A DNA stretch of 64,000 bases from Desulfovibrio sp. (GTDB taxonomy: Bacteria > Desulfobacterota > Desulfovibrionia > Desulfovibrionales > Desulfovibrionaceae): positions 62,001 through 126,000 of the forward strand of contig NZ_JAVESS010000005.1 in NCBI RefSeq assembly GCF_034006445.1. The letters are read 5' to 3'. The position numbers and the translations under genes are program-made. Shown here piece by piece: positions 8,911-17,085 of this stretch. The notes under the pieces are model-generated. The model did no database searches and was not told the DNA's origin. It saw only the letters and a program-made list of their open reading frames with translations. Position 1 is the first letter of the stretch. The number at the start of each line of letters is the position of its first letter.

Positions 8911-10517
8911 GTTCCATCAGTACTGCCGGACGCATGAACCCGGCCGGGGCCATTGTCGCCCTGCTGGCCGTGCTCGCGCTTTCGGCCTGCTCATTTGCGC
9001 CGCGCTATGAGCGCCCCGAAATGAACATGCCGAGCCAGTGGCAAAAAGTTGATGCCGGGGCAGCGCCCCTGAATACCGACTGGTGGACACGTTTCAATGA
9101 CCCCGTGCTTACCTCCATGGTGGACGAGGCTCTGAAAAATAACCAGGACCTGGCCGAATCTCTCGCAAAGATTGATTCCGCCGCGTCACAGGTTGGCATA
9201 GCCACCGCCGATCTGCTGCCCGCTGTGAGCGGTTCGGCCGGATCCGTGGCCGCAGGCGCTTCTGAAAAGACGCCCAATACCACGCCGTTCAACAGGAGCG
9301 GTCTTAACCGCACCACGGCCACCAATCAGGCTGCGCTCAACGCCTCCTGGGAGCTGGACCTCTGGGGCAAATACCGCAACAACTACACCATGCTCAGTGA
9401 CGTGCTCATGAGCACGGTCATCGGTCACGAGGCCCTGCGCCTTTCGGTGGCAGGGCAGACCGCCCAGGGCTATTTTGCCCTGCTGGCGCTGGACATGCAG
9501 CTTGATACGGCCCGCCGTACCCTCAAGACCCGCGAGGATGCGTTCAGCATCTACACGAGCCGCTACAAGCAGGGCGACATCACCGAGCTTGACTGGCAGC
9601 GTGCCAGGGCCGAGGTGGAAACCGCCCGCGCCCAGGTGCACACCAGCACCGTGGCTGTAGACAAGGCCGAAGCCGGTCTGGCCGTTCTGCTGGGCCGCTC
9701 GCCCCGCGACATTATGGAACGCGGCATGCCGCGCGGTCAGGCCATTGGCATGCTGCCTTCACCGCCCGTGGTGCCCGAAGGGCTGCCGTCCGACCTGCTG
9801 CAACGCAGGCCTGACGTGCGCGCCTCCGAGTTCACCATGATGGCTTACAATGCCAATATCGGCGTGGCCCGCGCCCAGTTCTTCCCCTCCATCTCGCTGA
9901 CGGGCATGCTGGGCACGGTCAGTTCGGCCGTGGGCAGCCTGTTCACCGGCCCCGCCGGAGCGTGGAGCTATGGCGTCACCGGTTCGATGCCCCTGCTGGA
10001 CTTTGGCCGCACATGGTACAATGTCAAGGATGCCGAGGCGCGTAAAAATGCCTCCATCGCAGTCTACCGCAAGACCGTGCAGACGGCGTTCCAGGACATG
10101 CGCACAGCCCTGACGACCCAGCGCGAAGCTGACTCCATTGTGCGCAGCATGCAGATTCAGGTGGAAAGCCTGCGGCGCGCCACCACCATCGCGCGTCTGC
10201 AATACGATAACGGCTACACAGACTATCTGACCGTGCTGGATGCCGAACGGCAGCTTTTCGCCGCCGAACTGCAACTGGCCGCGGCTCTGCGTGACCGCCT
10301 TAACAGCGTGGTCAGCGTGTGCATGGCCCTTGGCGGCGGCTGGAACGACCCCGGCGCAAGCCCCAGCTTCCCCGTGGTCAGCACCGAAAAACTGCTTGAT
10401 CAGGAAACCAGCACAGGCGCGCTGGGCAAGGCTCCGGTTTCCGGCAAGGCCGCACCCCAACCTGTCAAGGCCCAGCCTGCAACACAGGATCAGTCCAAGG
10501 GCGGCGTAAGCCTTTAG
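8907..10517 (+). CDS. Outer-membrane efflux channel lipoprotein (OprM/NodT family)
   Basis: TolC-like trimeric outer-membrane factor of the NodT lipoprotein branch, 536 residues. It has a lipobox LSAC with acylated Cys28, then SFAPRYERPEM and WWTRFNDPVL typical of OprM. Two repeated OEP domains follow, with coiled-coil helices (LAESLAKIDSAASQVGIA; NASIAVYRKTVQTAFQDMRT) and the family motif LLQRRPDVRASE. The C-terminal 50 residues (Pro/Ala/Gln-rich) extend past the usual end. It overlaps the pump gene by 4 bases and is last in the operon; an intrinsic terminator follows at 10698. Confidence 0.94.
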   Translation: MSSISTAGRMNPAGAIVALLAVLALSACSFAPRYERPEMNMPSQWQKVDAGAAPLNTDWWTRFNDPVLTSMVDEALKNNQDLAESLAKIDSAASQVGIATADLLPAVSGSAGSVAAGASEKTPNTTPFNRSGLNRTTATNQAALNASWELDLWGKYRNNYTMLSDVLMSTVIGHEALRLSVAGQTAQGYFALLALDMQLDTARRTLKTREDAFSIYTSRYKQGDITELDWQRARAEVETARAQVHTSTVAVDKAEAGLAVLLGRSPRDIMERGMPRGQAIGMLPSPPVVPEGLPSDLLQRRPDVRASEFTMMAYNANIGVARAQFFPSISLTGMLGTVSSAVGSLFTGPAGAWSYGVTGSMPLLDFGRTWYNVKDAEARKNASIAVYRKTVQTAFQDMRTALTTQREADSIVRSMQIQVESLRRATTIARLQYDNGYTDYLTVLDAERQLFAAELQLAAALRDRLNSVVSVCMALGGGWNDPGASPSFPVVSTEKLLDQETSTGALGKAPVSGKAAPQPVKAQPATQDQSKGGVSL

Positions 10518-10676
10518 AGCATTTTCGCATTGAGAATATCTATTCTCAATGCTTCCAAGACGCCCGCTCCGGCGTTTAACCGCGCAGATAAACTGCGCTT
10601 ACGCCTCCGCGGCGGGCGTCTGCTCTCGCATCCGCCACAGCAATTTCAAAGAGAAATTGCTCTAAAACGCTCTAAC
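10518..10676. repeat. Interspersed repeat family C, copy 1
   Basis: Begins TAGAGCATTTTCGCATTGAG right at the efflux operon stop and ends TTGCTCTAAAACGCTCTAA. Its core CTTACGCCTCCGCGGCGGGCG and the end CAATTTCAAAGAGAAATTGC resemble 50465-50550. Inner palindromes include ATTGAGAATATCTATTCTCAAT. Non-coding. Confidence 0.65.
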
Positions 10677-10697
10677 CGCGCTTGCTTCAAGAACATC

Positions 10698-10730
10698 AGG
10701 CCCTCTGACTGTCGTCAGGGGGCCTTTTTT
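10698..10730 (+). terminator. Rho-independent terminator of the RND operon
   Basis: AGGCCCTCTGAC pairs with GTCAGGGGGCCT (one mismatch) around a four-base loop and is followed by TTTTTT. It is the only terminator seen after the channel gene. Confidence 0.85.
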
Positions 10731-10789
10731 ATGTGGGCAGGATCAGGGCAGTGGTATGGCGCAATGGCATAGTGCAGTGGCATAGTGCA

Positions 10790-11071
10790 ATTTTTTTGTG
10801 GGGGAGGGACCCTTTTTATACCAGATTACCATTGAAATGTTTTACACTTCAAAGGTGCCATTCTGCCAAAAATGCGATTTGCGCCAAGCATCAGCAGGCT
10901 GATCGCTCTATTAACCAATTGCTGTCTTTATCCGTAGCTTCCTTCGTCGCAACGGCTAAAGCTCGGCAGAATCCACGCCACGTTGTGGCGCGCCGCACTC
11001 TCGTGCGGCGTTAGAGCATTTATCCTTTAAAAAAGGGTAAATGCTCTAAAAAAGGGTCTCCTCCCCCACGC
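10790..11071. repeat. Interspersed repeat family B, copy 1, with flanking inverted arms
   Basis: The core at about 10830-11049 runs from ATTGAAATGTTTTACACTTC to GTAAATGCTCTAA and contains the family hallmark TCCGTAGCTTCCTTCGTCGC. Near-identical copies lie at 12487-12708 (inverted), 37041-37287 (inverted) and 40773-41006, and a shortened one at 55411-55558. Here the core is also bracketed by inverted arms GTGGGGGAGGGACCCTTTTT (10798) and its near complement at 11047-11070. ORFs inside are by-products of the repeat. Confidence 0.85.
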
Positions 11072-11265
11072 CCCCCCTAAAACCTTTACCGTGTCGTGTT
11101 ATGAAAGAAGTTTCAGGGGGCAATGGCTCCAAGCTCCAGCGCGTGCGAAAATTTGGGATCCGAAATATGGATGCGACACGGCGGCCATACATTTGCCCTT
11201 TTGTGCAGGGACGGCGGTTCCTGGCAAGAACTTTACAACCTTGAGTGACTATCGTAAGAGCAATT

Positions 11266-11934
11266 ATGGACAAGACAGTGTACTCCGCTCTTCTTCTCTT
11301 TTTCGTGCTGGTGGCGGCCCCGGTGCCGTCCTCTCGCGCTGCCGACGCCACAGTGCAGGCGCAAAACGCCCAGGCGGCGGACAAGCTGAAAAAGGAAAAG
11401 CCAGCCGCAGGGAAAATGCAGAAAGCTCCCGCGGCCTCTTCCGCCAGGCAGTTGCCTGTGAAAAAACAGAAAAATTCTCTGCATGCCCGGGATTGGACCT
11501 TCAGTGAGGGCAGCAGCCGAGACGCATGGCAGATCCAGGGCATGCCCACCAACAACCTGCAGGGACGCGCCGTTGGCAGCCCTGTGCCGAAAGATATTAC
11601 CCCCGGCCAGGTGGTGAACACCTCCAAGGGCATCGACAGCGCCCTGAGTCAGGCGGAAAAGAGCAAAAAAAAGGGCGCTCTTGCCCTGAGCGTGGACGAC
11701 GAGAGTTCACCCTGGCGAGAATCGGCCACAAGTGACAAGACGCCCGACGAGAACCTGAGTATGGAAAGCCGCCACGTGGTGCGCGCCTACGCCGACACCG
11801 AAGTGAGCGAGGACATGAACATCGGCCTGGGGCCGGAGCTCATACTCAGAAACGAGCATCGGGAACGTCCCTCCAACAACAAGCAGCCCGATTCCGTATT
11901 GGGCATGGGCATGCAGTTCAAGCTGGATTTTTAG
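11266..11934 (+). CDS. Exported hypothetical protein
   Basis: 222 residues from the ATG at 11266, preceded by TAAGAG; an in-frame GTG at 11245 has no ribosome site. A clear signal peptide (DKTVYSALLLFFVLVAAPVPSSRAAD, read as two parts: short basic start and hydrophobic core) predicts cleavage after SRA. The mature part has a Lys/Ala-rich linker (about 25-75), then no recognised domain. The C-terminal third (NIGLGPELILRN ... VLGMGMQFKLDF) ends in Phe with alternating hydrophobics, reminiscent of an outer-membrane-associated tail. I do not recognise the family. It stands alone between repeats B1 and B2. Confidence 0.7.
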   Translation: MDKTVYSALLLFFVLVAAPVPSSRAADATVQAQNAQAADKLKKEKPAAGKMQKAPAASSARQLPVKKQKNSLHARDWTFSEGSSRDAWQIQGMPTNNLQGRAVGSPVPKDITPGQVVNTSKGIDSALSQAEKSKKKGALALSVDDESSPWRESATSDKTPDENLSMESRHVVRAYADTEVSEDMNIGLGPELILRNEHRERPSNNKQPDSVLGMGMQFKLDF

Positions 11935-12486
11935 CCCGCCCTTGAAGCTGACGCATCAGAACAGGCTGCGCTTGCCCTCTGGCTCCCCCTGTGCTCCTCC
12001 TGGGCTCCCCCTGGGCTTCCTTTGTCTCCCGCCGTGTGTCTGCCGTGTGCCATCTCTCGCGTGCGCCCCGTCGTGTGTCTGCCGTGAGCCATCATCCCCT
12101 GTATTCCCCCCCGTGATCCCTCCTGATACCCCGTGATACCCCGTGATACCCCGTGATCCCCTGGCCTTGGCACTCCCGTGATCCCCGGCCCTGGCCTCGC
12201 GTGATCCCTGGCGTGCTCCAAGGCAAAAAATGCTTCAGCCCTGCGTCGGTATTCTGGCGCAATCCCGTCCAAACCCCAGCCACAGCTGGCCCCGCATGCT
12301 GCCCTCTGCGCCAGCCGCCCCGGCAACCCGCTGCAATGTCATGTCTTTGATGCCTTGGCATTGTCCTTGCTTTTCCCCGGTGTGGCGGCAGAGCCGACGT
12401 CGTGTGCAGTTACGGAATAAACCGGTTTTGATGACTGCACGAGCGGGCCTGGGCATTGAAGTCGCAAGTGCGGCTTCCTTACGGCC
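11935..12486. repeat. Gene-poor spacer with low-complexity tandem repeats
   Basis: Downstream of the exported protein lie CT-rich runs and a short tandem array of the 10-mer ATACCCCGTG (about 12120-12160), flanked by looser CCCGTGATCCC units up to 12210. No ORF here has a ribosome site and convincing composition. No RNA gene is seen. Confidence 0.6.
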
Positions 12487-12708
12487 TAGAGCAATTTCAC
12501 TCTGAAATTGCTCTGCTGACGCGAAGGCGGCAGCCGCCACGAAGGGCGTGGATTCTGGCGAGCTTTAGCCGTTGCGACGAAGGAAGCTACGGATTTAGAC
12601 AGCAATTGGTTAATAGAGCGAGCAGCCTGCTGATGGCTGGCGCAAACCACGTTGTTCGCCAGAATGATGCTTTGGAACAAGGAGTGTTTCAAAAACGAAA
12701 TGCTCTAA
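12487..12708. repeat. Interspersed repeat family B, copy 2 (inverted)
   Basis: Bounded by AGAGCAATTTCACTCTGAAATTGCTCT and AAATGCTCTAA. It carries GCGACGAAGGAAGCTACGGA, the reverse complement of the copy-1 core, and the shared ATTGGTTAATAGAGCG and CAGCCTGCTGATGGC segments. The minus-strand ORF in it gives the same peptide as the ORF in copy 1, so both are repeat-derived. Confidence 0.85.
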
Positions 12709-12805
12709 AATAACTGGCCGACATTTCTGACCGTAAGCCGGTGGTCGGTGCAGACAACATAGCTGTTTACTGAAGCTGTTAAGCGACGATGCGGGCGTGT
12801 CGCAA

Positions 12806-12829
12806 CTTTGAGAATGCAGGTTCTCAAAG
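12806..12829 (+). promoter_or_regulatory. Hairpin in the 5' untranslated region
   Basis: CTTTGAGAA and TTCTCAAAG form a perfect 9-bp stem with a six-base loop, ending about 25 bases before the ATG at 12855 and ahead of the ribosome site GGGAGGAATA. It has no T-run, so it is more likely an mRNA-stability or translation-control structure than a terminator. Confidence 0.5.
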
Positions 12830-12854
12830 GCGGACGCCCCGGGAGGAATAGTAT

Positions 12855-14057
12855 ATGGCGCTTTCAAATTTTCTTATCCGTCCGCCCACCGAGGCGCAGC
12901 ATGGCCAGCAGGCCGGACAGCGTCGTTCTGCGTCCGCTGCCGCCACGGGTGGGCCAAGTTTTGCCGCTGTCATGCAGGGGCAGGCACGTCAGGCAGAAGA
13001 CAGCGCACAGTCGCAGCAGGCTGTGCAAAGCCAGAGCGTACAAGCCACTGCCGGTGCTGGCATGCCCGTTAACCTTGCAGGCGGCCCAATAGGCGGCCAA
13101 ATGGGCGGCCAGGCGGCGGGACGAAACGGTATGGTGCTGGCCGGGCGCACCCCCAGCGACCTCATGCGCTCCCAGGTTTTCAACAAGGCCCAGACGGATA
13201 TGCGCCAGACGCAGGCAATTGAGGGTCTTATGCAAAGTGTGGGCGGCGGCGGTTCCACCCTGGATCTGGCCCGCAGCATGGGCACGGCCCGCCACCTGCG
13301 CTCCATGACAAGCGCTCTGGGCGACAAGATGAGCGGTTTTACCGTCTCGGACTTTGTGCATTCCCGTCCGCAGGGGCAGGGCAAGGCGCGTCAGGCGCGC
13401 CATAAAACCAGTGCAGAAGACCTTGAAATGGGCAAGCTTTCCGCCCAGTTCGAGTCTGGCCGCGACGGTATTGCCGCCGTGGGCTATGACCGCAACGGCG
13501 GAACCTCCTACGGCAAGTATCAGGTGTCATCACGCGCGGGCAGTCTCGGTGATTTTCTGGATTTTCTGGACAGCGAAGCGCCGGAGCTTTCCAAAAGGCT
13601 GCGTTCGGCCGGGCCCGGCAATACGGGCAGCCGCAAGGGAGCCATGCCCGATGTCTGGCGCGCCATTGCCAATGAGCAGCCGGAGCGTTTTGAGGAGCTT
13701 CAGGAGGCCTTTGTGCGCGAAAGCCACTACAAGCCCGCTGTGGAGGCCATAGCCCAGCGCACCTCGCTTGATGCGGACAAGCTCTCCACCGCCATGCGCG
13801 AAGTGATCTGGAGCACGGCGGTGCAGCATGGGCCCACGGGAGCGGCCCGCATTTTCGCCAGGGCGGACGACATGAGCGGCAGCCCCAATGATCCCGGCTA
13901 TGAGCGCAAGCTCATCAGCAACGTATACAAGGTACGCGCCGGTCAGTTCGGCTCTTCAACCAGCGAAGTGCAGGCCGCCGTGCAGAACCGTTTTCGTCAG
14001 GAGCGCACCCTGGCGCTCAATCTTCTGGATGACGGACACAACTCCAATCTGGCCTGA
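12855..14057 (+). CDS. Lysozyme-like domain protein
   Basis: 400 residues, no signal peptide. The first half (1-190) is Gln/Ala/Gly-rich with weak GGQ repeats (GGPIGGQMGGQAAG) and looks disordered. The second half resembles lysozyme-fold or chitosanase-like proteins of phage and secretion systems: the segment LSAQFESGRDGIAAVGYDRN with GGTSYGKYQVSS, where the Glu of FESG is a plausible catalytic acid, then helical WRAIANEQPERFEELQEAF and VIWSTAVQHGPTGAARIF. A role in opening peptidoglycan, for example for flagellar assembly, would fit the nearby genes but is inference. The start has a strong GGGAGG site. Confidence 0.75.
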   Translation: MALSNFLIRPPTEAQHGQQAGQRRSASAAATGGPSFAAVMQGQARQAEDSAQSQQAVQSQSVQATAGAGMPVNLAGGPIGGQMGGQAAGRNGMVLAGRTPSDLMRSQVFNKAQTDMRQTQAIEGLMQSVGGGGSTLDLARSMGTARHLRSMTSALGDKMSGFTVSDFVHSRPQGQGKARQARHKTSAEDLEMGKLSAQFESGRDGIAAVGYDRNGGTSYGKYQVSSRAGSLGDFLDFLDSEAPELSKRLRSAGPGNTGSRKGAMPDVWRAIANEQPERFEELQEAFVRESHYKPAVEAIAQRTSLDADKLSTAMREVIWSTAVQHGPTGAARIFARADDMSGSPNDPGYERKLISNVYKVRAGQFGSSTSEVQAAVQNRFRQERTLALNLLDDGHNSNLA

Positions 14058-14074
14058 TCGCCCCCCTGTACTGT

Positions 14075-15964
14075 ATGACTACCGCCACACCACACGCTTC
14101 AGACATGCCGTTCCCCCCCGTTTCGCCCCGTGGCGACACGGGGGAGGGCATGGGCGTTATCATCATTAATCTGACACGCTTTGGCGATCTGTTGCAAAGT
14201 CAGGCCCTTGTCAACGATCTGCACAAGGCTGGCCTGCGCGTGGGCCTGGTCTGCCTTGAAAACTTTGTTTCGGCTGTGCCGCTTCTGCGCCACGTGGATG
14301 CGGCCTGGCCCCTGCCCGGGGCCAGTCTGCTGGCTGACGTCAGCGGCAACTGGCGAAACGCGGCCTTGAACATGCTGGCCTTTGTGCGCCGCATTCATCA
14401 GGAGATGCCCGGCGCGCGCGTCGTCAACCTCACAGCCACGCTGCCCGCCCGCCTGCTGGCCCGTATGCTGGCCTCGCAGCCTGACGGCATAGCGGGCTTT
14501 GGTATGGATCCGGAGGGCTTCGGCTTCAGCGGCGGCATCTGGACGTCCTTTCTGGCCGGCACAGTACTGCGCCGCCTCAATACGCCTTTCAATCTTGTGG
14601 ATACCTTCCGCATGGTCGGAGCGCACTCCCTGTCCGCACAGGAAAAGGAGCGCATGCATGCAGTTGGCACCCACGGGGATTCTGACGGCACGCAGGAAAA
14701 TCTGCGCGGCCCGCAGGAGAATCTGGACGGCACGTGCGAAGATTTGAGCGGCGTGCGGGAGAATTTGAGAGGCCCGCACGATACGGCAGGTTCCGGGCTG
14801 CATCCGCCCTCTGAAGAAAATATGCGCTTTGCCCGCGCCCTGCTTGACGAAGAGGCTGCCAGTCTGGGGATTTCCGGCCGGTGCAAAGGCTTTGTCGCCA
14901 TGCAGCTTGGGGCCAGCGAGGCGCGGCGGCAGTGGCCTGCGGCGTATTTCGCCGCTGTTGGCGACCGCATATGGCGCGAGACAGGCCTTTGCCCGGTACT
15001 GCTAGGCAGTCCGGCAGAAGCGCCGCTGGCTGCTGCCTATGCGCAGGCGGCGCAAGAGCCGCATTTAAGCGCGGTGGGGCGCACCAATATTCCGCAACTG
15101 GCGGGGCTGCTCTGTCAGTGCCGCGTATTGATCACCAATGATACCGGAACCATGCACCTTGCGGCAGGCTTGGGCATCCCCTGCCTGGCGATTTTTCTGG
15201 CCACAGCGCAACCCTGGGACACAGGCCCCTACCTGCCCGGCTGCTGTTGCCTTGAACCGGCCATGCCCTGCCACCCCTGCCCCTATGGCCGCGCCTGCCC
15301 CCATGCGAATGCCTGCCGCGAGCGTGTTGGAGCCAGGAGCGTCGGCGATCTTGTCCTGGGCTGGCTTGAGTCGGGAAGCTGGATCTCTGCGGCGCACAAG
15401 GCCAGCAGCATCTTTGGCGAAGCTCGCGTATGGCTGACGGAAAAAGACAGTCAGGGTTTTGCCAGCTTGCGTTGCCTTTCAGGCCATGAGGGTGAAGATC
15501 GCAGCCTGTGGCTGAACAGCCAGCGTGTTTTCTGGCGTCAGATCCTTGACTCCCTGGCTGAAAACACGGCGGAACCCGGCGCGCCCCCTGTGGAAGAAGC
15601 GGGCAGCGCGCCTGCGGGGGCACTGGCCCATGCCCCGGTGCGCCCCATGACGGAACAGCACGCAACCATCCCGTTCAGCCCGGCCTTTGCCTCGAGCGTG
15701 CGGGACTGTCTGACGCAGACAATACAATTATTATGCTTACTTGAAGAACAGGGCGGCCTGGTGGGCAAAAGCGCCATGGCAGGGCAACTGTTTTTGCGCA
15801 ACTGTGAACGGTTGCAAAACCTGCTGGATGCAAGCGTGTCTTTGTCCGCCCTGGGAGGCTTCTGGCGCGAAATGCGGCAGCAGCGCGGCGGTGACATGAG
15901 GGATCTTGTCCATCTGATCCGGCAGTTGAAAAACTGTGTAACAGATTTGAATGAAATAATATAA
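14075..15964 (+). CDS. Glycosyltransferase family 9 (heptosyltransferase-like)
   Basis: 629-residue GT-B enzyme of the ADP-heptose:LPS heptosyltransferase family. The family N-terminus is VIIINLTRFGDLLQSQ, and the C-terminal donor domain shows FVAMQLGASEARRQWP, VLLGSPAE and CRVLITNDTGTMHLAAGLGIP. Two positions are odd: an insert of five imperfect heptapeptide repeats (DGTQENL, RGPQENL, DGTCEDL, SGVRENL, RGPHDTA; 14684-14788) between the two Rossmann halves, and a 250-residue C-terminal extension ending in helices. A Cys-rich stretch (PGCCCLEPAMPCHPCPYG) follows the donor domain. The start is uncertain: 14150 matches the family N-terminus, but its purine run is too close to the ATG. Acceptor unknown (LPS or protein glycan). 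Confidence 0.85.
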   Translation: MTTATPHASDMPFPPVSPRGDTGEGMGVIIINLTRFGDLLQSQALVNDLHKAGLRVGLVCLENFVSAVPLLRHVDAAWPLPGASLLADVSGNWRNAALNMLAFVRRIHQEMPGARVVNLTATLPARLLARMLASQPDGIAGFGMDPEGFGFSGGIWTSFLAGTVLRRLNTPFNLVDTFRMVGAHSLSAQEKERMHAVGTHGDSDGTQENLRGPQENLDGTCEDLSGVRENLRGPHDTAGSGLHPPSEENMRFARALLDEEAASLGISGRCKGFVAMQLGASEARRQWPAAYFAAVGDRIWRETGLCPVLLGSPAEAPLAAAYAQAAQEPHLSAVGRTNIPQLAGLLCQCRVLITNDTGTMHLAAGLGIPCLAIFLATAQPWDTGPYLPGCCCLEPAMPCHPCPYGRACPHANACRERVGARSVGDLVLGWLESGSWISAAHKASSIFGEARVWLTEKDSQGFASLRCLSGHEGEDRSLWLNSQRVFWRQILDSLAENTAEPGAPPVEEAGSAPAGALAHAPVRPMTEQHATIPFSPAFASSVRDCLTQTIQLLCLLEEQGGLVGKSAMAGQLFLRNCERLQNLLDASVSLSALGGFWREMRQQRGGDMRDLVHLIRQLKNCVTDLNEII

Positions 15965-15970
15965 TTTAAG

Positions 15971-15986
15971 TGGCATACGGATTGCA
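15971..15986 (+). promoter_or_regulatory. Sigma-54 promoter
   Basis: TGGCATACGGATTGCA fits the -24/-12 consensus TGGCAYRNNNNTTGCW at every fixed position. It lies 62 bases before the ATG at 16048, right after the preceding stop. Sigma-54 control is common for flagellar genes in this group. Confidence 0.8.
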
Positions 15987-16047
15987 TTTAATTTGCAACT
16001 GCCTATGGACGGCAAATTATACCCTGCGGGGTGTGGGAGGAACAACC

Positions 16048-16653
16048 ATGATTATTGTTGACGGCAATAAAAGCTCCAAAAACATATCTACTTTTGAAAA
16101 CCTTGAGCAGGTGCTGACCGACATCATGCAGGACGACTGCCTGGAAGGTCGCGTCATTACCGATGTGCTTGTAAATCAGGAAGCCTTTTCGGAGATCTAT
16201 CCGCATCAGGCTGAAGATATCACCTGCGATTCCATTTCTTCCGTAGAGGTGCGTTCCGTGCCCAGCAGCGAACTGGCTGTGGATATAGCGGGTGAAATGG
16301 AGAAGGTCAGCAAGATGATGGGCCACGGGGCGCGTCATGTTTCGCGCCTGTTCCGCGAAGCGTCGGATACGGACGCCCTGGAACTTTTTCAGGATTTGCT
16401 GGACGTCACCCGTGATTTCATGAATATGCTCGGCGATCTGCGTCAGCGTTATACCGACGAAGACACTTTGGGCTTTGCCGAAAAGACGGAAAAACTTTCC
16501 AGCCTGCTTTCTGAAATGGGCGAAGCCCTTGAAAATGAAGACTGGATCCTGCTGGCCGACCTGCTGGAATATGAATTCTTGCCCGTCTGCAACGAATGGG
16601 GCCAGGTCAGCGAACATCTGCGTGATCAGATAGTCAGGCGAGTTGCCCAGTAG
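16048..16653 (+). CDS. Conserved hypothetical protein, probably motility-linked
   Basis: 201 residues from the ATG at 16048 with GGGAGG eight bases upstream; the longer open frame upstream overlaps the sigma-54 box and lacks a start signal. Acidic and almost all helical, with no cysteine cluster or membrane segment. The C-terminal half (LFQDLLDVTRDFMNML ... LADLLEYEFLPVCNEW) looks like a helical bundle. I do not recognise a named family. The sigma-54 promoter, and a small coiled-coil gene 17 bases downstream resembling FlgN/FliT-type chaperones, suggest a role in flagellar assembly or regulation; this is inference. Confidence 0.75.
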   Translation: MIIVDGNKSSKNISTFENLEQVLTDIMQDDCLEGRVITDVLVNQEAFSEIYPHQAEDITCDSISSVEVRSVPSSELAVDIAGEMEKVSKMMGHGARHVSRLFREASDTDALELFQDLLDVTRDFMNMLGDLRQRYTDEDTLGFAEKTEKLSSLLSEMGEALENEDWILLADLLEYEFLPVCNEWGQVSEHLRDQIVRRVAQ

Positions 16654-16670
16654 GGCGGTAAGGAGCGTTT

Positions 16671-16994
16671 ATGGCTCAAGGAATTTGCTTGCTGGATCAG
16701 GCCCTTGACCTGGCCATGCAGGAGATGACCGCACTTGAGGACGGGGCCTATGACAAGGCCGTAGCCCTGGCCGAAAAACGCAACGAGATCACCAGCATGG
16801 CCTGGCATATGCTGGATGGAGACAACGTTGAAGAGTGCCGGGGACACCTCCTTGAACTCAATCGTGTGCAGGAACATCTGACCAGCCTTGCCATTCGGGC
16901 ACGGGATACCCTGCGCCAGGAACTGCAGCGCTCACGCCTTGAGCGGCAGCGCATGCACGGCTACCAGCAGGCCATAGGGCAGGCCCTGCAATAG
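16671..16994 (+). CDS. Small helical protein, FlgN/FliT-like
   Basis: 107 residues, entirely helical and charged: DQALDLAMQEMTALEDGAYD, then KAVALAEKRNEITSMAW, then a C-terminal coiled coil (LRQELQRSRLERQRMHGYQQ). Size and pattern (N-terminal helix with KAVALAEKR, long hairpin) resemble type-III export chaperones for flagellar filament proteins. The similarity is structural impression only, since such proteins diverge strongly. It is second in the transcription unit after the 16048 gene (17-base gap), and the unit ends at the hairpin at 17014. Confidence 0.65.
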   Translation: MAQGICLLDQALDLAMQEMTALEDGAYDKAVALAEKRNEITSMAWHMLDGDNVEECRGHLLELNRVQEHLTSLAIRARDTLRQELQRSRLERQRMHGYQQAIGQALQ

Positions 16995-17013
16995 AGCACA
17001 CATATGCGCGGCG

Positions 17014-17064
17014 CATATGAACAGGGCACGCATCGGCAAAGTCGATGCGTGCCCTGTTCATATG
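17014..17064. terminator. Perfect 22-bp hairpin between convergent genes
   Basis: Positions 17014-17035 (CATATGAACAGGGCACGCAT...) are exactly complementary to 17043-17064, with the seven-base loop GCAAAGT. It sits between the plus-strand gene ending at 16994 and the minus-strand gene ending at 17086, so it probably ends transcription from both sides, though neither side has a T-run. Confidence 0.75.
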
Positions 17065-17085
17065 GCGTGGCGCGAGGCCTTTTGC

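Noticed and set aside
10733..11014. 93-codon ORF sharing peptide sequence with a minus-strand ORF at 12486-12692
   Set aside because: The shared peptide comes from repeat family B being present at both sites; neither ORF has a ribosome site.
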